64,000 nucleotides of DNA from Halobacterium hubeiense (GTDB taxonomy: Archaea > Halobacteriota > Halobacteria > Halobacteriales > Halobacteriaceae): positions 1,736,001 to 1,800,000 of the forward strand of contig NZ_LN831302.1 of NCBI RefSeq assembly GCF_001488575.1, written 5' to 3'. Below are positions 15,965 through 24,293 of this stretch, in pieces. The position numbers and the translations under genes were made by a program. The notes below the pieces were generated by a model that did no database searches, was not told the origin of the DNA, and was given only the letters and a program-made list of their open reading frames with translations. Numbering within the stretch: the stretch's first letter is position 1; each line of letters opens with the position of its first letter.

Positions 15965-17386
15965 TTAGTCGAGGTCGTGCCACGACAGGCGGGGATTGCG
16001 CGCGGCGCTCGTCTGGTCGATGCGCCGCGCGGTCGTCCGGTTCGGCGCGCTTTCGAGCGTCGCCGCGTCGTCGGCGGCGACGGCGTTGAACGCGTCCGCG
16101 AGGTCGTCGAGGTTCTCCTTCGTCTCGACCTCCGTGGGCTCGGTCATCAGCGCCTCGTCGACGAGTTCGGGCCACTTCGTCGTCGGCGGGTGGACGCCGT
16201 AGTCGAGCATCCGCTTGGCGACGTCGGCGGCGTCCTGCTCGCCGGCGCTGGCGACGAACTCGTGGTGGAACGGGCCGAGGGGGACGTCGTACTCGACCTG
16301 CTCGGCGAGGTAGTTTGCGTTCAGCACGGCCTTCGCGGAGGCGTCGCTGAGGCCGTCGTCACCGAGACGGTCGATGTACGCGAACGCCTTAATCAGGACG
16401 AGCCAGTTCCCGGCGAAGCCGTGGACCTTCCCGACGGACTGCTCGGGGGTGTAGCGCTCGTACTTTCCGCTCTCCGTCTCCCGAACGTGAGGCTCGGGGA
16501 GGAAGTCGGCGAGGTCCTCGGTGACGCCGACCGGGCCGGCGCCGGGACCGCCGCCGCCGTGGGGCGTCGCGAACGTCTTGTGGACGTTGAAGTGCATGAT
16601 GTCGAAGCCCATGTCGCCGGGGCGCGCGCGACCGAGCAGGGCGTTGAGGTTCGCGCCGTCGTAGTACAGCAGGCCGCCCGCGTCGTGGACCATGTCCGCG
16701 ATTCTCTCGATGTCGCGCTCGAAGAGCCCGAGCGTGTTCGGGTTCGTGAGCATCAGCGCGGCGGTGTTCTCGCCGAGCGCGGCGTCGAGCGCGTCGAGGT
16801 CCACGCGCCCGTCGTCGCCGGAGGGAATCTCGACGACGTCGTAGCCGCCCAGCGCCGCCGAGGCGAAGTTCGTGCCGTGGGCGGCGTCCGGGATGACGAC
16901 CTCGTCGCGGTGGCCCTCGCCGTTGGCCTCGTGGTAGGCGTCCGCGAGCAGGATGCCCGCGAACTCGCCCGCGGCGCCCGCGGGCGGCTGGAGCGTCACG
17001 GCGTCCATGCCGCCGATGCGCCCGAGGTAGTCCTGGAGGTCGTGCTGGAGCTTCAGCGTCCCCTGCACCGATTCGGCCGAGCGGTCGGGGTGGACGCTCG
17101 CGGCGTCGAGCGCGGCGACGTCCTCCGTGAACCGGGGGTTGTACTTCATCGTGCACGAGCCCAGCGGGTACGGGCCGGAGTCGACGCCGTAGTTCTGCTG
17201 GCTGAGCCGGACGTAGTGGCGCGCGAGTTCGGGCTCGGCGAGGCTCGGCAGTTCGAGTTCGTCCCGCGTCAGCTCGTCGGGCAGGGACGACTCGACCTCG
17301 GTGGTCGTCTCGTCCTTCTCGGCGAGCAGGGGCTCGTACTGTTCGTCGTCGGTCTGCCGGTAGGCGGCTTGGTCGTAGAACTCCAT
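15965..17386 (-). CDS. gcvPB: Glycine dehydrogenase (decarboxylating) subunit 2, P-protein beta
   Basis: The PLP-bearing half of the split P-protein of the glycine cleavage system, 473 residues. It decarboxylates glycine and passes the aminomethyl group to the lipoyl arm of GcvH. YPLGSCTMKYNPR near residue 95 and NVHKTFATPHGGGGPGAGP with the PLP-binding lysine are diagnostic. The ATG at 17386 overlaps the gcvPA stop by one base, and the long frame to 17869 is not part of the gene. It is the last gene of the gcv cluster; nikR follows in the same direction after 65 bp. Confidence 0.95.
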   Translation of the reverse strand: MEFYDQAAYRQTDDEQYEPLLAEKDETTTEVESSLPDELTRDELELPSLAEPELARHYVRLSQQNYGVDSGPYPLGSCTMKYNPRFTEDVAALDAASVHPDRSAESVQGTLKLQHDLQDYLGRIGGMDAVTLQPPAGAAGEFAGILLADAYHEANGEGHRDEVVIPDAAHGTNFASAALGGYDVVEIPSGDDGRVDLDALDAALGENTAALMLTNPNTLGLFERDIERIADMVHDAGGLLYYDGANLNALLGRARPGDMGFDIMHFNVHKTFATPHGGGGPGAGPVGVTEDLADFLPEPHVRETESGKYERYTPEQSVGKVHGFAGNWLVLIKAFAYIDRLGDDGLSDASAKAVLNANYLAEQVEYDVPLGPFHHEFVASAGEQDAADVAKRMLDYGVHPPTTKWPELVDEALMTEPTEVETKENLDDLADAFNAVAADDAATLESAPNRTTARRIDQTSAARNPRLSWHDLD

Positions 17387-18720
17387 CAGTGGGTCACCTC
17401 CTCGATTGCGGCGACGAGGCGGTCGGCGGCGTGCTCGTTGGCGTCCGTCACGCAGACCTGGAGGCGGTGGTCCCCGACCGCGTGGACGGCGAAGCCCTCC
17501 GCTTCGAGGTCGCTGGCGATGGCGGGCGCGGGCTGGTCGGTGTGCGCGAGGAACTCCCGGAAGTGGTGGCGGTCGTGGACGGGCGCGCGGACGCCCGTGA
17601 CGCCGTCGAGGTCCGCCGCGAGCTCCCGCGGGAGTTCGACCATGCGCTCGGCGAGGTCCACGAGGCCCTCCGAGCCCAGCGACGCGGCGTGGATGGCGGT
17701 GCGGAGCGCGACCCACGCCTGATTCGTGCAGATGTTCGACGTGGCGCGCTCCTTGCGGATGTGCTGTTCGCGCGTCTGGAGCGTGAGCGTGTACGCGCGG
17801 TTGCCGTCGGCGTCCTCGCTGGCGCCGACGAGCCGCCCGGGGACCTGCCGGAGGAAGTCCTCGCGGCACGCGAACACGCCCAGCCCCATCCCGTAGCTCG
17901 TGGGGAGCCCGAGGACGCTGGCGTCGCCGACGACGACGTCCGCGCCCACGTCCACGGGGCGCTGGAGCAGCGACATCGCCACGGGGTCCGAGCCGAGGCA
18001 GAACAGCACGTCGTGGTCGTCCGCGAGGTCGCCGATTTCGTGCAGGTGCTCCTCGACTGCGCCCGTCGTCGTGGGGTTCTCCGCGTACACCAGCACGACG
18101 TCGTCGTCGATGGCGTCCGCGAGCGCGTCGGTATCGACGTTCCCGGCGTCAGTGCCGTAGCGCTCGACGGTCACGTCGGCGCCGTTCGTGTAGTTCTCGA
18201 GGACGCTGACGTGGCCGTCGCGGACGTACTCGGGGACGAGCACGCGGACGCCGTCCGCGGCGCGCACGCGCTTGGCGAGCAGCGCGGCCTCCGCGAGCGC
18301 CGTCGCCTCGTCGTACATCGAGCAGTTCGCGACGCCCAGCCCCGTGAGCTCCACGAGCATCGACTGGTACTCGAAGAGGGCTTGCAGGAACCCCTGCGTG
18401 ACCTCGGGCTGGTACTGCGTGTACGAGGTCAGGAACTCCGAGCGCTGGGAGAGGTGGTCGACCAGCGACGGCACGTAGTGCTCGTAGTGGCCGCGCCCTA
18501 GGAACTCCGTGAGGTCGTCGTTGCGCCGCAGGCGCTTGCGGGTCTCGACGACGGCTTCCTGCTCGGACTTGGCGTCGATGCCGAACTCGTCGTCGAAGCG
18601 CACCGACTCGGGGATGTCGAACAGCGCTTCGACGTCGTCCACGCCGACGGCGTCCAGCATCGCCGCCGTCTCGTCGTCCGTGTGGGGGGCGTACGGACTG
18701 CCGCGCTCGCGACCGCTCAT
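17386..18720 (-). CDS. gcvPA: Glycine dehydrogenase (decarboxylating) subunit 1, P-protein alpha
   Basis: The N-terminal half of the two-subunit P-protein, 444 residues, forming the alpha2beta2 enzyme with GcvPB. It shows [40 protein letters not shown] and [17 protein letters not shown], all characteristic of this subunit, and it lacks the PLP lysine as expected. The 188 bp upstream of the ATG may carry a separate promoter, because the next gene upstream in this direction is a short unknown one. Confidence 0.95.
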   Translation of the reverse strand: MSGRERGSPYAPHTDDETAAMLDAVGVDDVEALFDIPESVRFDDEFGIDAKSEQEAVVETRKRLRRNDDLTEFLGRGHYEHYVPSLVDHLSQRSEFLTSYTQYQPEVTQGFLQALFEYQSMLVELTGLGVANCSMYDEATALAEAALLAKRVRAADGVRVLVPEYVRDGHVSVLENYTNGADVTVERYGTDAGNVDTDALADAIDDDVVLVYAENPTTTGAVEEHLHEIGDLADDHDVLFCLGSDPVAMSLLQRPVDVGADVVVGDASVLGLPTSYGMGLGVFACREDFLRQVPGRLVGASEDADGNRAYTLTLQTREQHIRKERATSNICTNQAWVALRTAIHAASLGSEGLVDLAERMVELPRELAADLDGVTGVRAPVHDRHHFREFLAHTDQPAPAIASDLEAEGFAVHAVGDHRLQVCVTDANEHAADRLVAAIEEVTH

Positions 18721-18908
18721 GGTCGTCCTCCCGGCGACGGACCGCCATCGAATCCAGACATACCCGACGCTTACGGAGCGGACACCAAGATACCCCCGGT
18801 TCCGGAACCCCGCGCAGCGAGAAAGTATCCGCGGACGTGTAACAAAACGTATTCGATTCCGAAGAAGTAGTCACGAACGCGCGTTGCGAGCGGCAAGCGT
18901 TGCGAGCG

Positions 18909-19184
18909 TCAGTCGCGGAGCGCCTCGGCGATTGCTTCGAGGTCCGCCTTCCGGAACGCACCGCCGGCGCTGTCGGGGTCGGCGTCGTCGGCCAGTCCGA
19001 CGCGCACCCGAATCTCCGCGCGCATCACGGCCTTCGACGGCAGACTCCCCTTCTGGACGTCGTACCCCAGCGCCCCGCAGATGGCCGCCAGCGCCTCCTT
19101 CGTGAAGCCCGTGGACTCGACGCGCGTGTACCGCCCGACGGACTCTCGAATCTCGTTCCGCAGGTCGTCGACAGTCGGTGCCAT
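18909..19184 (-). CDS. Unknown 91-aa protein inside the gcv cluster
   Basis: A 91-residue protein with ATG at 19184. It reads as a small helical fold, LRNEIRESVGRYTRVESTGF at the start and AFRKADLEAIAEALRD at the end, with an internal AICGALGYDV and KAVMRAEIRVRVGL that suggest a helix-turn-helix or UPF-type core. I do not recognise the family. It sits between gcvH and gcvPA on the same strand, though a hairpin element and a GAGCG-loop hairpin separate it from gcvH, so co-transcription is uncertain. Two copies of GCGTTGCGAGCG (18881-18892, 18897-18908) follow its stop. Confidence 0.7.
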   Translation of the reverse strand: MAPTVDDLRNEIRESVGRYTRVESTGFTKEALAAICGALGYDVQKGSLPSKAVMRAEIRVRVGLADDADPDSAGGAFRKADLEAIAEALRD

Positions 19185-19282
19185 TGGCGAACGGTCACGC
19201 CGGCACGACAAGAACGTTCGGCACGAAACAGCCAGCATCCGGCGACCGAGTGGTCCGAAGGACCCGGAAGGTCGCCGGTTCA

Positions 19283-19305
19283 CCGCGCGAGCGAAGCGAG
19301 CGCGG
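19283..19305 (+). repeat. Constant-loop hairpin, loop GAGCGAAGCGA
   Basis: Stem CCGCGC/GCGCGG (six pairs), loop GAGCGAAGCGA at 19289-19299. Between the 91-aa gene and gcvH. Confidence 0.6.
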
Positions 19306-19352
19306 GCGCCGAGGACCTCCGTAGTGGGGTCCGACGGCGCTTTTGGCCGAGC

Positions 19353-19391
19353 TTTTGCCGAGGGCGCGCGGAGCGCGCCCGCAGCGCAAAA
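19353..19391 (-). repeat. 3'-flanking nested hairpin after gcvH
   Basis: Outer arms TTTTGC(19353-19358) and GCAAAA (19386-19391) and an inner stem GGGCGCGC/GCGCGCCC. It lies five bases beyond the gcvH stop on the minus strand. Shares the pattern TTTTGCCGAG ... AGCGCAAAA with the element after rnhA, while the inner stem differs. Confidence 0.6.
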
Positions 19392-19396
19392 GGTCG

Positions 19397-19771
19397 TCAG
19401 GCGATTTGGTCGGCGTACTCGTCGGCGTCCAAGAGTTCGTCGAGGTCGACATCGTCGAAGTCCAGTTCTATCAGCCAGCCGTCGCCGAAGGGGTCGTCGT
19501 TGACGAGTTCGGGCTGGTCTTCGAGGGCGTCGTTGACGGCGGTGACCTCCCCGGAGACGGGCGCGTAGATGTCCGAGACGGCCTTGATGGATTCGACGAC
19601 GCCGAACTCCTCGTCCTGTTGGAGGTCGTCGCCGACGGCGGGGAGTTCGACGAAGACGACGTCGCCGAGTTCGTCCTGCGCGAACTCGGAGATGCCGACG
19701 TGGCCGGTCTCTGGGTCGATCCATTCGTGCGATTCGAGGTAGTACAGGTCGTCAGGTACTTCGAAGCTCAT
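19397..19771 (-). CDS. gcvH: Glycine cleavage system H protein
   Basis: The lipoyl carrier of the glycine cleavage system, 124 residues. The lipoylated lysine lies in [19 protein letters not shown] (Lys63), within the hybrid-motif beta barrel that begins [22 protein letters not shown]. The C-terminus is extended by an acidic tail ([20 protein letters not shown]), usual for halophiles. It overlaps the gcvT stop by four bases (ATGA), so gcvT and gcvH are one transcription unit. A structured 3' element follows its stop. Confidence 0.96.
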   Translation of the reverse strand: MSFEVPDDLYYLESHEWIDPETGHVGISEFAQDELGDVVFVELPAVGDDLQQDEEFGVVESIKAVSDIYAPVSGEVTAVNDALEDQPELVNDDPFGDGWLIELDFDDVDLDELLDADEYADQIA

Positions 19772-20862
19772 TGGTCGATGAAGGGTGTGGGGGTGATGGT
19801 TGCTTGTTTGCCGGTGCCGCGGACGACGACCTCGACGCTCGTGCCGTCGTCGGCGTAGTCGGTGTCCACGTAGCCGAGACCGATGGGTTCGTCGAGCGTC
19901 GGGCTCATCGTCCCGCTCGTGACCTCGCCGACGGTGTCGCCGTCCTTCTGGATGTCGTAGCCGTGGCGGGGGACGCCGCGCTCCTCCAGGACGAAGCCGA
20001 CGAACTCCTCGTCGACGCCCGACTCCTTTTGGGCGGCGAGGCGGTCGCGACCGACGAACTCGGTGTCGAGGTCGACGACGAAGCCGATGCCGGCCTCGTA
20101 GGGCGTGCGCGGGTTCTCCTCGGGGTGGAAGTCCTGTCCGGAGAGGAGGAGCCCGACTTCGAGGCGGAGCGTGTCGCGCGCGCCGAGCCCGCAGGGCTGG
20201 CAGTCGTTGGCGAACGCGTCCCAGACCGCGCCCGCGCCGTCCGCCGGGAACACGACCTCGAAGCCGTCCTCGCCCGTGTAGCCGGTGTTGGCGACCCAGC
20301 ACTCGACGCCCGCGACCTCCGCGTACGCGGCCTCGAAGCGCCCGAGGTCGAGCACGGAGTCGTCGGCGCGCGCCGCGACGAGTTCGGGCGCGTCCGGGCC
20401 TTGCACGGCGACCATGCCGTACTCGCCCGTGACGTTGTCCACGGTCGCGGTGAGGTCGTGGTCGTCGCGGTAGTCGGTCCACCGCTCGTACATCTGCTCG
20501 TCGTGGCCGGCGTTCGGCACGAACAGGTACTCGGCGTCGTCGCCCTCCGGGAGCCGGTAGACGACCGTGTCGTCGAGGACGACGCCCTCGTCGTCCACTA
20601 TCGCGGAGTACTGGGCGTCGCCGGGGTCGAGGCTGGCGACGTCGTTTGTCGTGAGCCGCTGCATCAGTTCCTCGGCGTCCGGACCGCCGACTTCGATTTC
20701 CCCCATGTGGGAGACGTCGAAGACGCCAGCGGACTCCCGTACCGCGGCGTGCTCGGTCCGGATGGAGTCGAACTCGACGGGCATCTCCCACCCGCCGAAC
20801 TCCGTGAACTGCGCGCCGCGGTCGTCGTGGCGACCGTACAGCGGCGGCGTTCGGAGAGCCAT
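19768..20862 (-). CDS. gcvT: Glycine cleavage system aminomethyltransferase (T protein)
   Basis: GcvT transfers the methylene group from aminomethyl-lipoyl-GcvH to tetrahydrofolate (or the archaeal pterin), releasing ammonia. The 364-residue protein has [20 protein letters not shown] at the start, [16 protein letters not shown], and [14 protein letters not shown], all GcvT signatures. ATG at 20862 is chosen over the 20931 start because the family begins within a few residues of LRTPLY. It opens the gcv cluster and is divergent from the NYN gene at 20962. Confidence 0.95.
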   Translation of the reverse strand: MALRTPPLYGRHDDRGAQFTEFGGWEMPVEFDSIRTEHAAVRESAGVFDVSHMGEIEVGGPDAEELMQRLTTNDVASLDPGDAQYSAIVDDEGVVLDDTVVYRLPEGDDAEYLFVPNAGHDEQMYERWTDYRDDHDLTATVDNVTGEYGMVAVQGPDAPELVAARADDSVLDLGRFEAAYAEVAGVECWVANTGYTGEDGFEVVFPADGAGAVWDAFANDCQPCGLGARDTLRLEVGLLLSGQDFHPEENPRTPYEAGIGFVVDLDTEFVGRDRLAAQKESGVDEEFVGFVLEERGVPRHGYDIQKDGDTVGEVTSGTMSPTLDEPIGLGYVDTDYADDGTSVEVVVRGTGKQATITPTPFIDQ

Positions 20863-20961
20863 ACTCGTGGCGTCGGCGGCCGGCAAGTAATGTTTTCGTA
20901 TCCCGGTTCGCGTTGGGCGCGTTTCCGGCACGCTCTTGTCGGGGCGCCCCCGAACGCGGGT

Positions 20962-21411
20962 ATGCAGCGACTCAGCGGCCTGCTAGACGGCGACGGCGAC
21001 GCGGCCGTCGCCCTGTTCGTGGACGGGCCGAACGTCCTCCGCGAGGAGTTCGACGTGGACTTAGACGACGTGCGCGAGACCGCGGAGGCGGCCGGCCGGC
21101 TGGCCGTGACGCGGCTGTACGTCGACGAGCACGCGACGCCGGAACTGATGCAGGCCGCAGAAGCCCGCGGGTACGACGTGCGCGTGACCAGCGGGGACGT
21201 GGACGTGAAGCTCGCGGTGGACGCGACCGAACTCGTCGCCGACGAGAACGTGGACGTGCTCGCGGTCGCCTCCCGCGACACGGACTTCAAGCCCGTGCTG
21301 GAGACCGCGGGGCGGCGCGGCGTCAGCACGCTCGCCATCGCGCCCGGCGAGCACGGGCGCTCGGACGCGCTCCGGAACGCCGCCGACGACGCGGTCGTGC
21401 TCGGCGAGTAG
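20962..21411 (+). CDS. NYN/PIN-like domain protein (LabA/DUF88-like)
   Basis: A 149-residue protein of the NYN fold, a PIN-like nuclease family often acting on [19 protein letters not shown] supplies the first acidic residue with the family-typical [15 protein letters not shown] the central aspartates, and [14 protein letters not shown] the S-x-D-x-D-F signature. All acidic residues expected for metal binding are present. It is divergent from gcvT with about 100 bp between starts. The RNA substrate is unknown; annotation as a ribonuclease is inference from the fold. Confidence 0.85.
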   Translation: MQRLSGLLDGDGDAAVALFVDGPNVLREEFDVDLDDVRETAEAAGRLAVTRLYVDEHATPELMQAAEARGYDVRVTSGDVDVKLAVDATELVADENVDVLAVASRDTDFKPVLETAGRRGVSTLAIAPGEHGRSDALRNAADDAVVLGE

Positions 21412-21450
21412 ACGGACAAGTTTTCGGGCGCCGACCGCCAACCCCGGGAC

Positions 21451-22296
21451 ATGACCGACCTCGGGACGCCCGTTCTGGACGACCACCTCCACCTCGACGC
21501 CGACAACCGCGGCATCGACGCCGTCGAGGACTTCGTTCACCTCGGCGGCACGCACCTGCTCGTCGTGAACAAGCCGTCGTGGCACCACGGCGTCGAGGCC
21601 GACGCGGGCGCGGACTTCCGCCCCGTCTTCGAGGAGACCATCCGCCTCGTCGAGGAGGCCAGCGAGGTCCTGCCGGGCCAGGCGTGGCCCGTGCTCGGCG
21701 TCCACCCCGGCTTGATTTCGCGACTCGTGGACGACCGCGGCTTCTCCGCAGAGGAAGCGGGCGAACTGATGCGCGCGGGCATCGACGTCGCCGCGGAGTA
21801 CGCCAGCGACGGCCGCGCGGTCGCGCTGAAGTCCGGCCGCCCGCACTACGACGTCAGCGACGCCGTCTGGGAGGCATCGAACGAGGTCATTCGACACGCC
21901 TGCACGCGCGCCGCCGAGACCGGGGTCGCGCTTCAGCTCCACACCGAAGCGACCGAGGACCTCACGGACGTCGCAGAGTGGGCCGAGGACGCCGGCTTAC
22001 CGCCCGAGCGCGTCGTGAAACACTACGCCAGCGGCGAACTCGACGGCGTCACGAAGAGCGTGATGTGCGAGAAAGACTACCTCGAAACCGCCGTCGAGGT
22101 CGGCGAGCCGTTCCTGATGGAGACGGACTTCGTGGACGACGCCGACCGGCCGGGCGCCGTGATGGGGCCGAAGACCGTGCCGCGGCGCGTGCGCTGGCTC
22201 CAAGAACAGGGCCACGACGACGTCATCCGGGTCGCACACGTCGAGACCCCCGAAGCCGTCTACGGCATCGACACCCGCGCGACGCTCGACGAGTAG
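21451..22296 (+). CDS. TatD-family metal-dependent hydrolase
   Basis: A 281-residue TIM-barrel hydrolase of the amidohydrolase superfamily, archaeal TatD-related subgroup. The first metal site is LDDHLHLD, with further histidines in LGVHPGLISRL, LQLHTEATED and VVKHYASGEL, and METDFVDD gives the last aspartate. Bacterial TatD proteins are 3'-5' exonucleases; the archaeal subgroup is not well characterised, so substrate remains open. It lies 39 bp after the NYN gene and may be co-transcribed with it. Confidence 0.85.
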   Translation: MTDLGTPVLDDHLHLDADNRGIDAVEDFVHLGGTHLLVVNKPSWHHGVEADAGADFRPVFEETIRLVEEASEVLPGQAWPVLGVHPGLISRLVDDRGFSAEEAGELMRAGIDVAAEYASDGRAVALKSGRPHYDVSDAVWEASNEVIRHACTRAAETGVALQLHTEATEDLTDVAEWAEDAGLPPERVVKHYASGELDGVTKSVMCEKDYLETAVEVGEPFLMETDFVDDADRPGAVMGPKTVPRRVRWLQEQGHDDVIRVAHVETPEAVYGIDTRATLDE

Positions 22297-22396
22297 CGGC
22301 GAGGCGGCGGTTTCGGCGTGGTCGGACCGTGCGGACGCGTGGCTCGCCGCTCCGTTGAAGGAAAGGCCTTTGTCTCGGGCGGCCGGCGTACGGAGT

Positions 22397-22975
22397 ATGA
22401 GTGCCCCCGAGGAGGAGTTCTACTCCGAGGAACGCTGGCAGAACTGGCTCGACCGGCTGCGCGACGAGGACATCGACCCCGAGGACGAGGACTCCGCGCG
22501 CCTCCTGTTGAACCTCCAGGACGACGTCGCCATCGCGGTCGCGAAGATTCTGAAGGCGTACGACAACGACGCCATCGACGACGAGGAAGCCCTCGACGAG
22601 CTCACCGACATCCGCGAGGTCGTGCTCTCCGAGCCCGACTTCGAGGACGAGGACAAGCTCATGCTCGTGGACGGCGTCCAGACGAGTCTGGTCTGCGTGT
22701 TCTACAGCGCCGAGCAGTACCTCGCCGACGGCGTCGCCGACGAGACCGACGTCACCGGCTACGTGCAGGCCGCCGTCGAAGCCGAACAGGAGGAGGACCT
22801 CGACCGCGCGCTCGGCCTGAGCGCCTGCGCCGGCACGCGCGTCATCGACGGCGACGACCTCGACATGGACGTCCTCGACGACGTCGAGTACGGCCTCGTC
22901 ACGGAGTGGGTCAACGGCCTCGATAGCCTCCAGAGCGCGCTCTCGGACCCCGAAGTCATCGAGGACGACGACTGA
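22397..22975 (+). CDS. DUF2150-like haloarchaeal protein
   Basis: A 192-residue acidic cytoplasmic protein. The N-terminus FYSEERWQNWLDRLRDEDID and the helical core LLNLQDDVAIAVAKILKAYD match my memory of the archaeal DUF2150 family; no catalytic motif is evident. Aspartate and glutamate exceed a quarter of residues. ATG at 22397 is chosen; the longer frame from 22355 includes promoter sequence. It stands alone, about 100 bp after the TatD-like gene and convergent with the pilin-like gene at 23045. Confidence 0.75.
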   Translation: MSAPEEEFYSEERWQNWLDRLRDEDIDPEDEDSARLLLNLQDDVAIAVAKILKAYDNDAIDDEEALDELTDIREVVLSEPDFEDEDKLMLVDGVQTSLVCVFYSAEQYLADGVADETDVTGYVQAAVEAEQEEDLDRALGLSACAGTRVIDGDDLDMDVLDDVEYGLVTEWVNGLDSLQSALSDPEVIEDDD

Positions 22976-23044
22976 CGACCGCCGGCCAGTCTGCCGCGCG
23001 CCGTCGCGACGGGGCGACGAGTGCCGCCGAACCGCCGAAACCGC

Positions 23045-24190
23045 TCATCCTCCGTCGTCGAACCAGTCCCGCCACGTGTTGCTCTCCCAGTCGAACCAGC
23101 CGCCGGCCCAGTCGTCGAGCCAGTCGCGGAACCACTCGCGGAACCACTCGCCGTCGTCCGCTTCCTCGTTCTCGTCCTCGTCGGCCGCTTCGACGTCCAC
23201 GAAGTCCCGGCTGCCCGCGCCGTCGTTGCCGGCGTCGTCTGCGGCTCGCTCGACAGTGACTTCGTACGTGCCGGCGGCGACGTCGTCAAGCGCGCGCTCG
23301 TAGACGAAACCGGGGCCGTCGCCGCGGCGCGAGAAGTCCGTGAGCGCGAGCGTCTCGTCGTCCGGCCCGTCGACGCCGACCGTGAGTGACGCGAGTCGTT
23401 CGTCCGAGGACACCGCGACCAGCATCGACTCCGGCGACCGCGAACTCGCCAGCACCGTGACCGCCGGCGCGTCCGTGTCCGGCGCGGGCGTCAGCGTCAC
23501 GTCCACAGTTCGAGTCGTCGACTGGTCGCCGGCCGCGGCGGTCACTCGAACCGTCACAGTCTGCGTCGTGGTCACGCTCGACGCCGCGAGGGTCACGCGG
23601 TCGCCGGTGTTCGCGGACAGCGACGCGTACGCGCCGCCGTCGACGACTGCCCACTCGAACGTCGCCGACTCCCCGCCGGAGTGGTTCGCCGTCGCGGTGA
23701 GTGTCGTCGAGCCGGGCGTCTCGATGGCCGCGCTGTCGACGGACAGCGACGCCGAGAGCGCGTCGTTGTCGCTGGCGACCCGTCTCTCGTCCTCGAACAG
23801 CAGTTCGCCGGACGGCTCGTGAACCGCGTAGACGGAGACGACGTCGCCAGCGGACGCGTCCACTGCCAGCGACGGCCGCCACGTTTCACCGGGCGCGAGC
23901 GAGCGCTCGCTACCGACGGACTCGGTCGCGACGCGGTCGCTGGCGCCGCCGGCTTGGACGACCACCGACAGGTCGCGATACGGGACGGTCGCACCACCCA
24001 TGTTCGTGAGCGAGAGCGCGACGCCGCCGGCCTCGGCGGTGAGCCGGCCGTCGAGGTCGACGGTCGGCGCGTCGGCGCCCGAGTCCACGCGGTCGAGGAC
24101 GACCGTGCCGCCGACCGCCGAGACGCTGACGACGACCGCGACCAGCAACACGGCGCCCACCTGCGTCGACTGTCCCCGAGCCGAATTCAC
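23045..24190 (-). CDS. Pilin-like secreted or surface protein
   Basis: A 381-residue protein starting at GTG 24190. The N-terminus MNSARGQSTQVGAVLLVAVV resembles archaeal class III (type IV pilin) signal peptides, where a short charged leader ending in R-G is cut before Q and the hydrophobic helix then assembles or anchors. The ectodomain is Ser/Thr-rich with Ig-like beta segments (LSLTNMGGATVPYRDLSVVV; TTTQTVTVRVTAAAGDQS). The end is an unusual tryptophan-rich acidic repeat, WFREWFRDWLDDWAGGWFDW. It is divergent from another protein with the same type of N-terminus. The function is unknown; pilus, adhesin or matrix roles fit. Confidence 0.7.
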   Translation of the reverse strand: MNSARGQSTQVGAVLLVAVVVSVSAVGGTVVLDRVDSGADAPTVDLDGRLTAEAGGVALSLTNMGGATVPYRDLSVVVQAGGASDRVATESVGSERSLAPGETWRPSLAVDASAGDVVSVYAVHEPSGELLFEDERRVASDNDALSASLSVDSAAIETPGSTTLTATANHSGGESATFEWAVVDGGAYASLSANTGDRVTLAASSVTTTQTVTVRVTAAAGDQSTTRTVDVTLTPAPDTDAPAVTVLASSRSPESMLVAVSSDERLASLTVGVDGPDDETLALTDFSRRGDGPGFVYERALDDVAAGTYEVTVERAADDAGNDGAGSRDFVDVEAADEDENEEADDGEWFREWFRDWLDDWAGGWFDWESNTWRDWFDDGG

Positions 24191-24293
24191 GACAGGGATT
24201 TTACAATCGGCCGCCAAAAGTCTACGTAATCGTCGCGGGGCGGGAGGCCGGGAGAGGCACTGTTTTTTAACGCGTGGCGCCCTTTCGGCAGGC

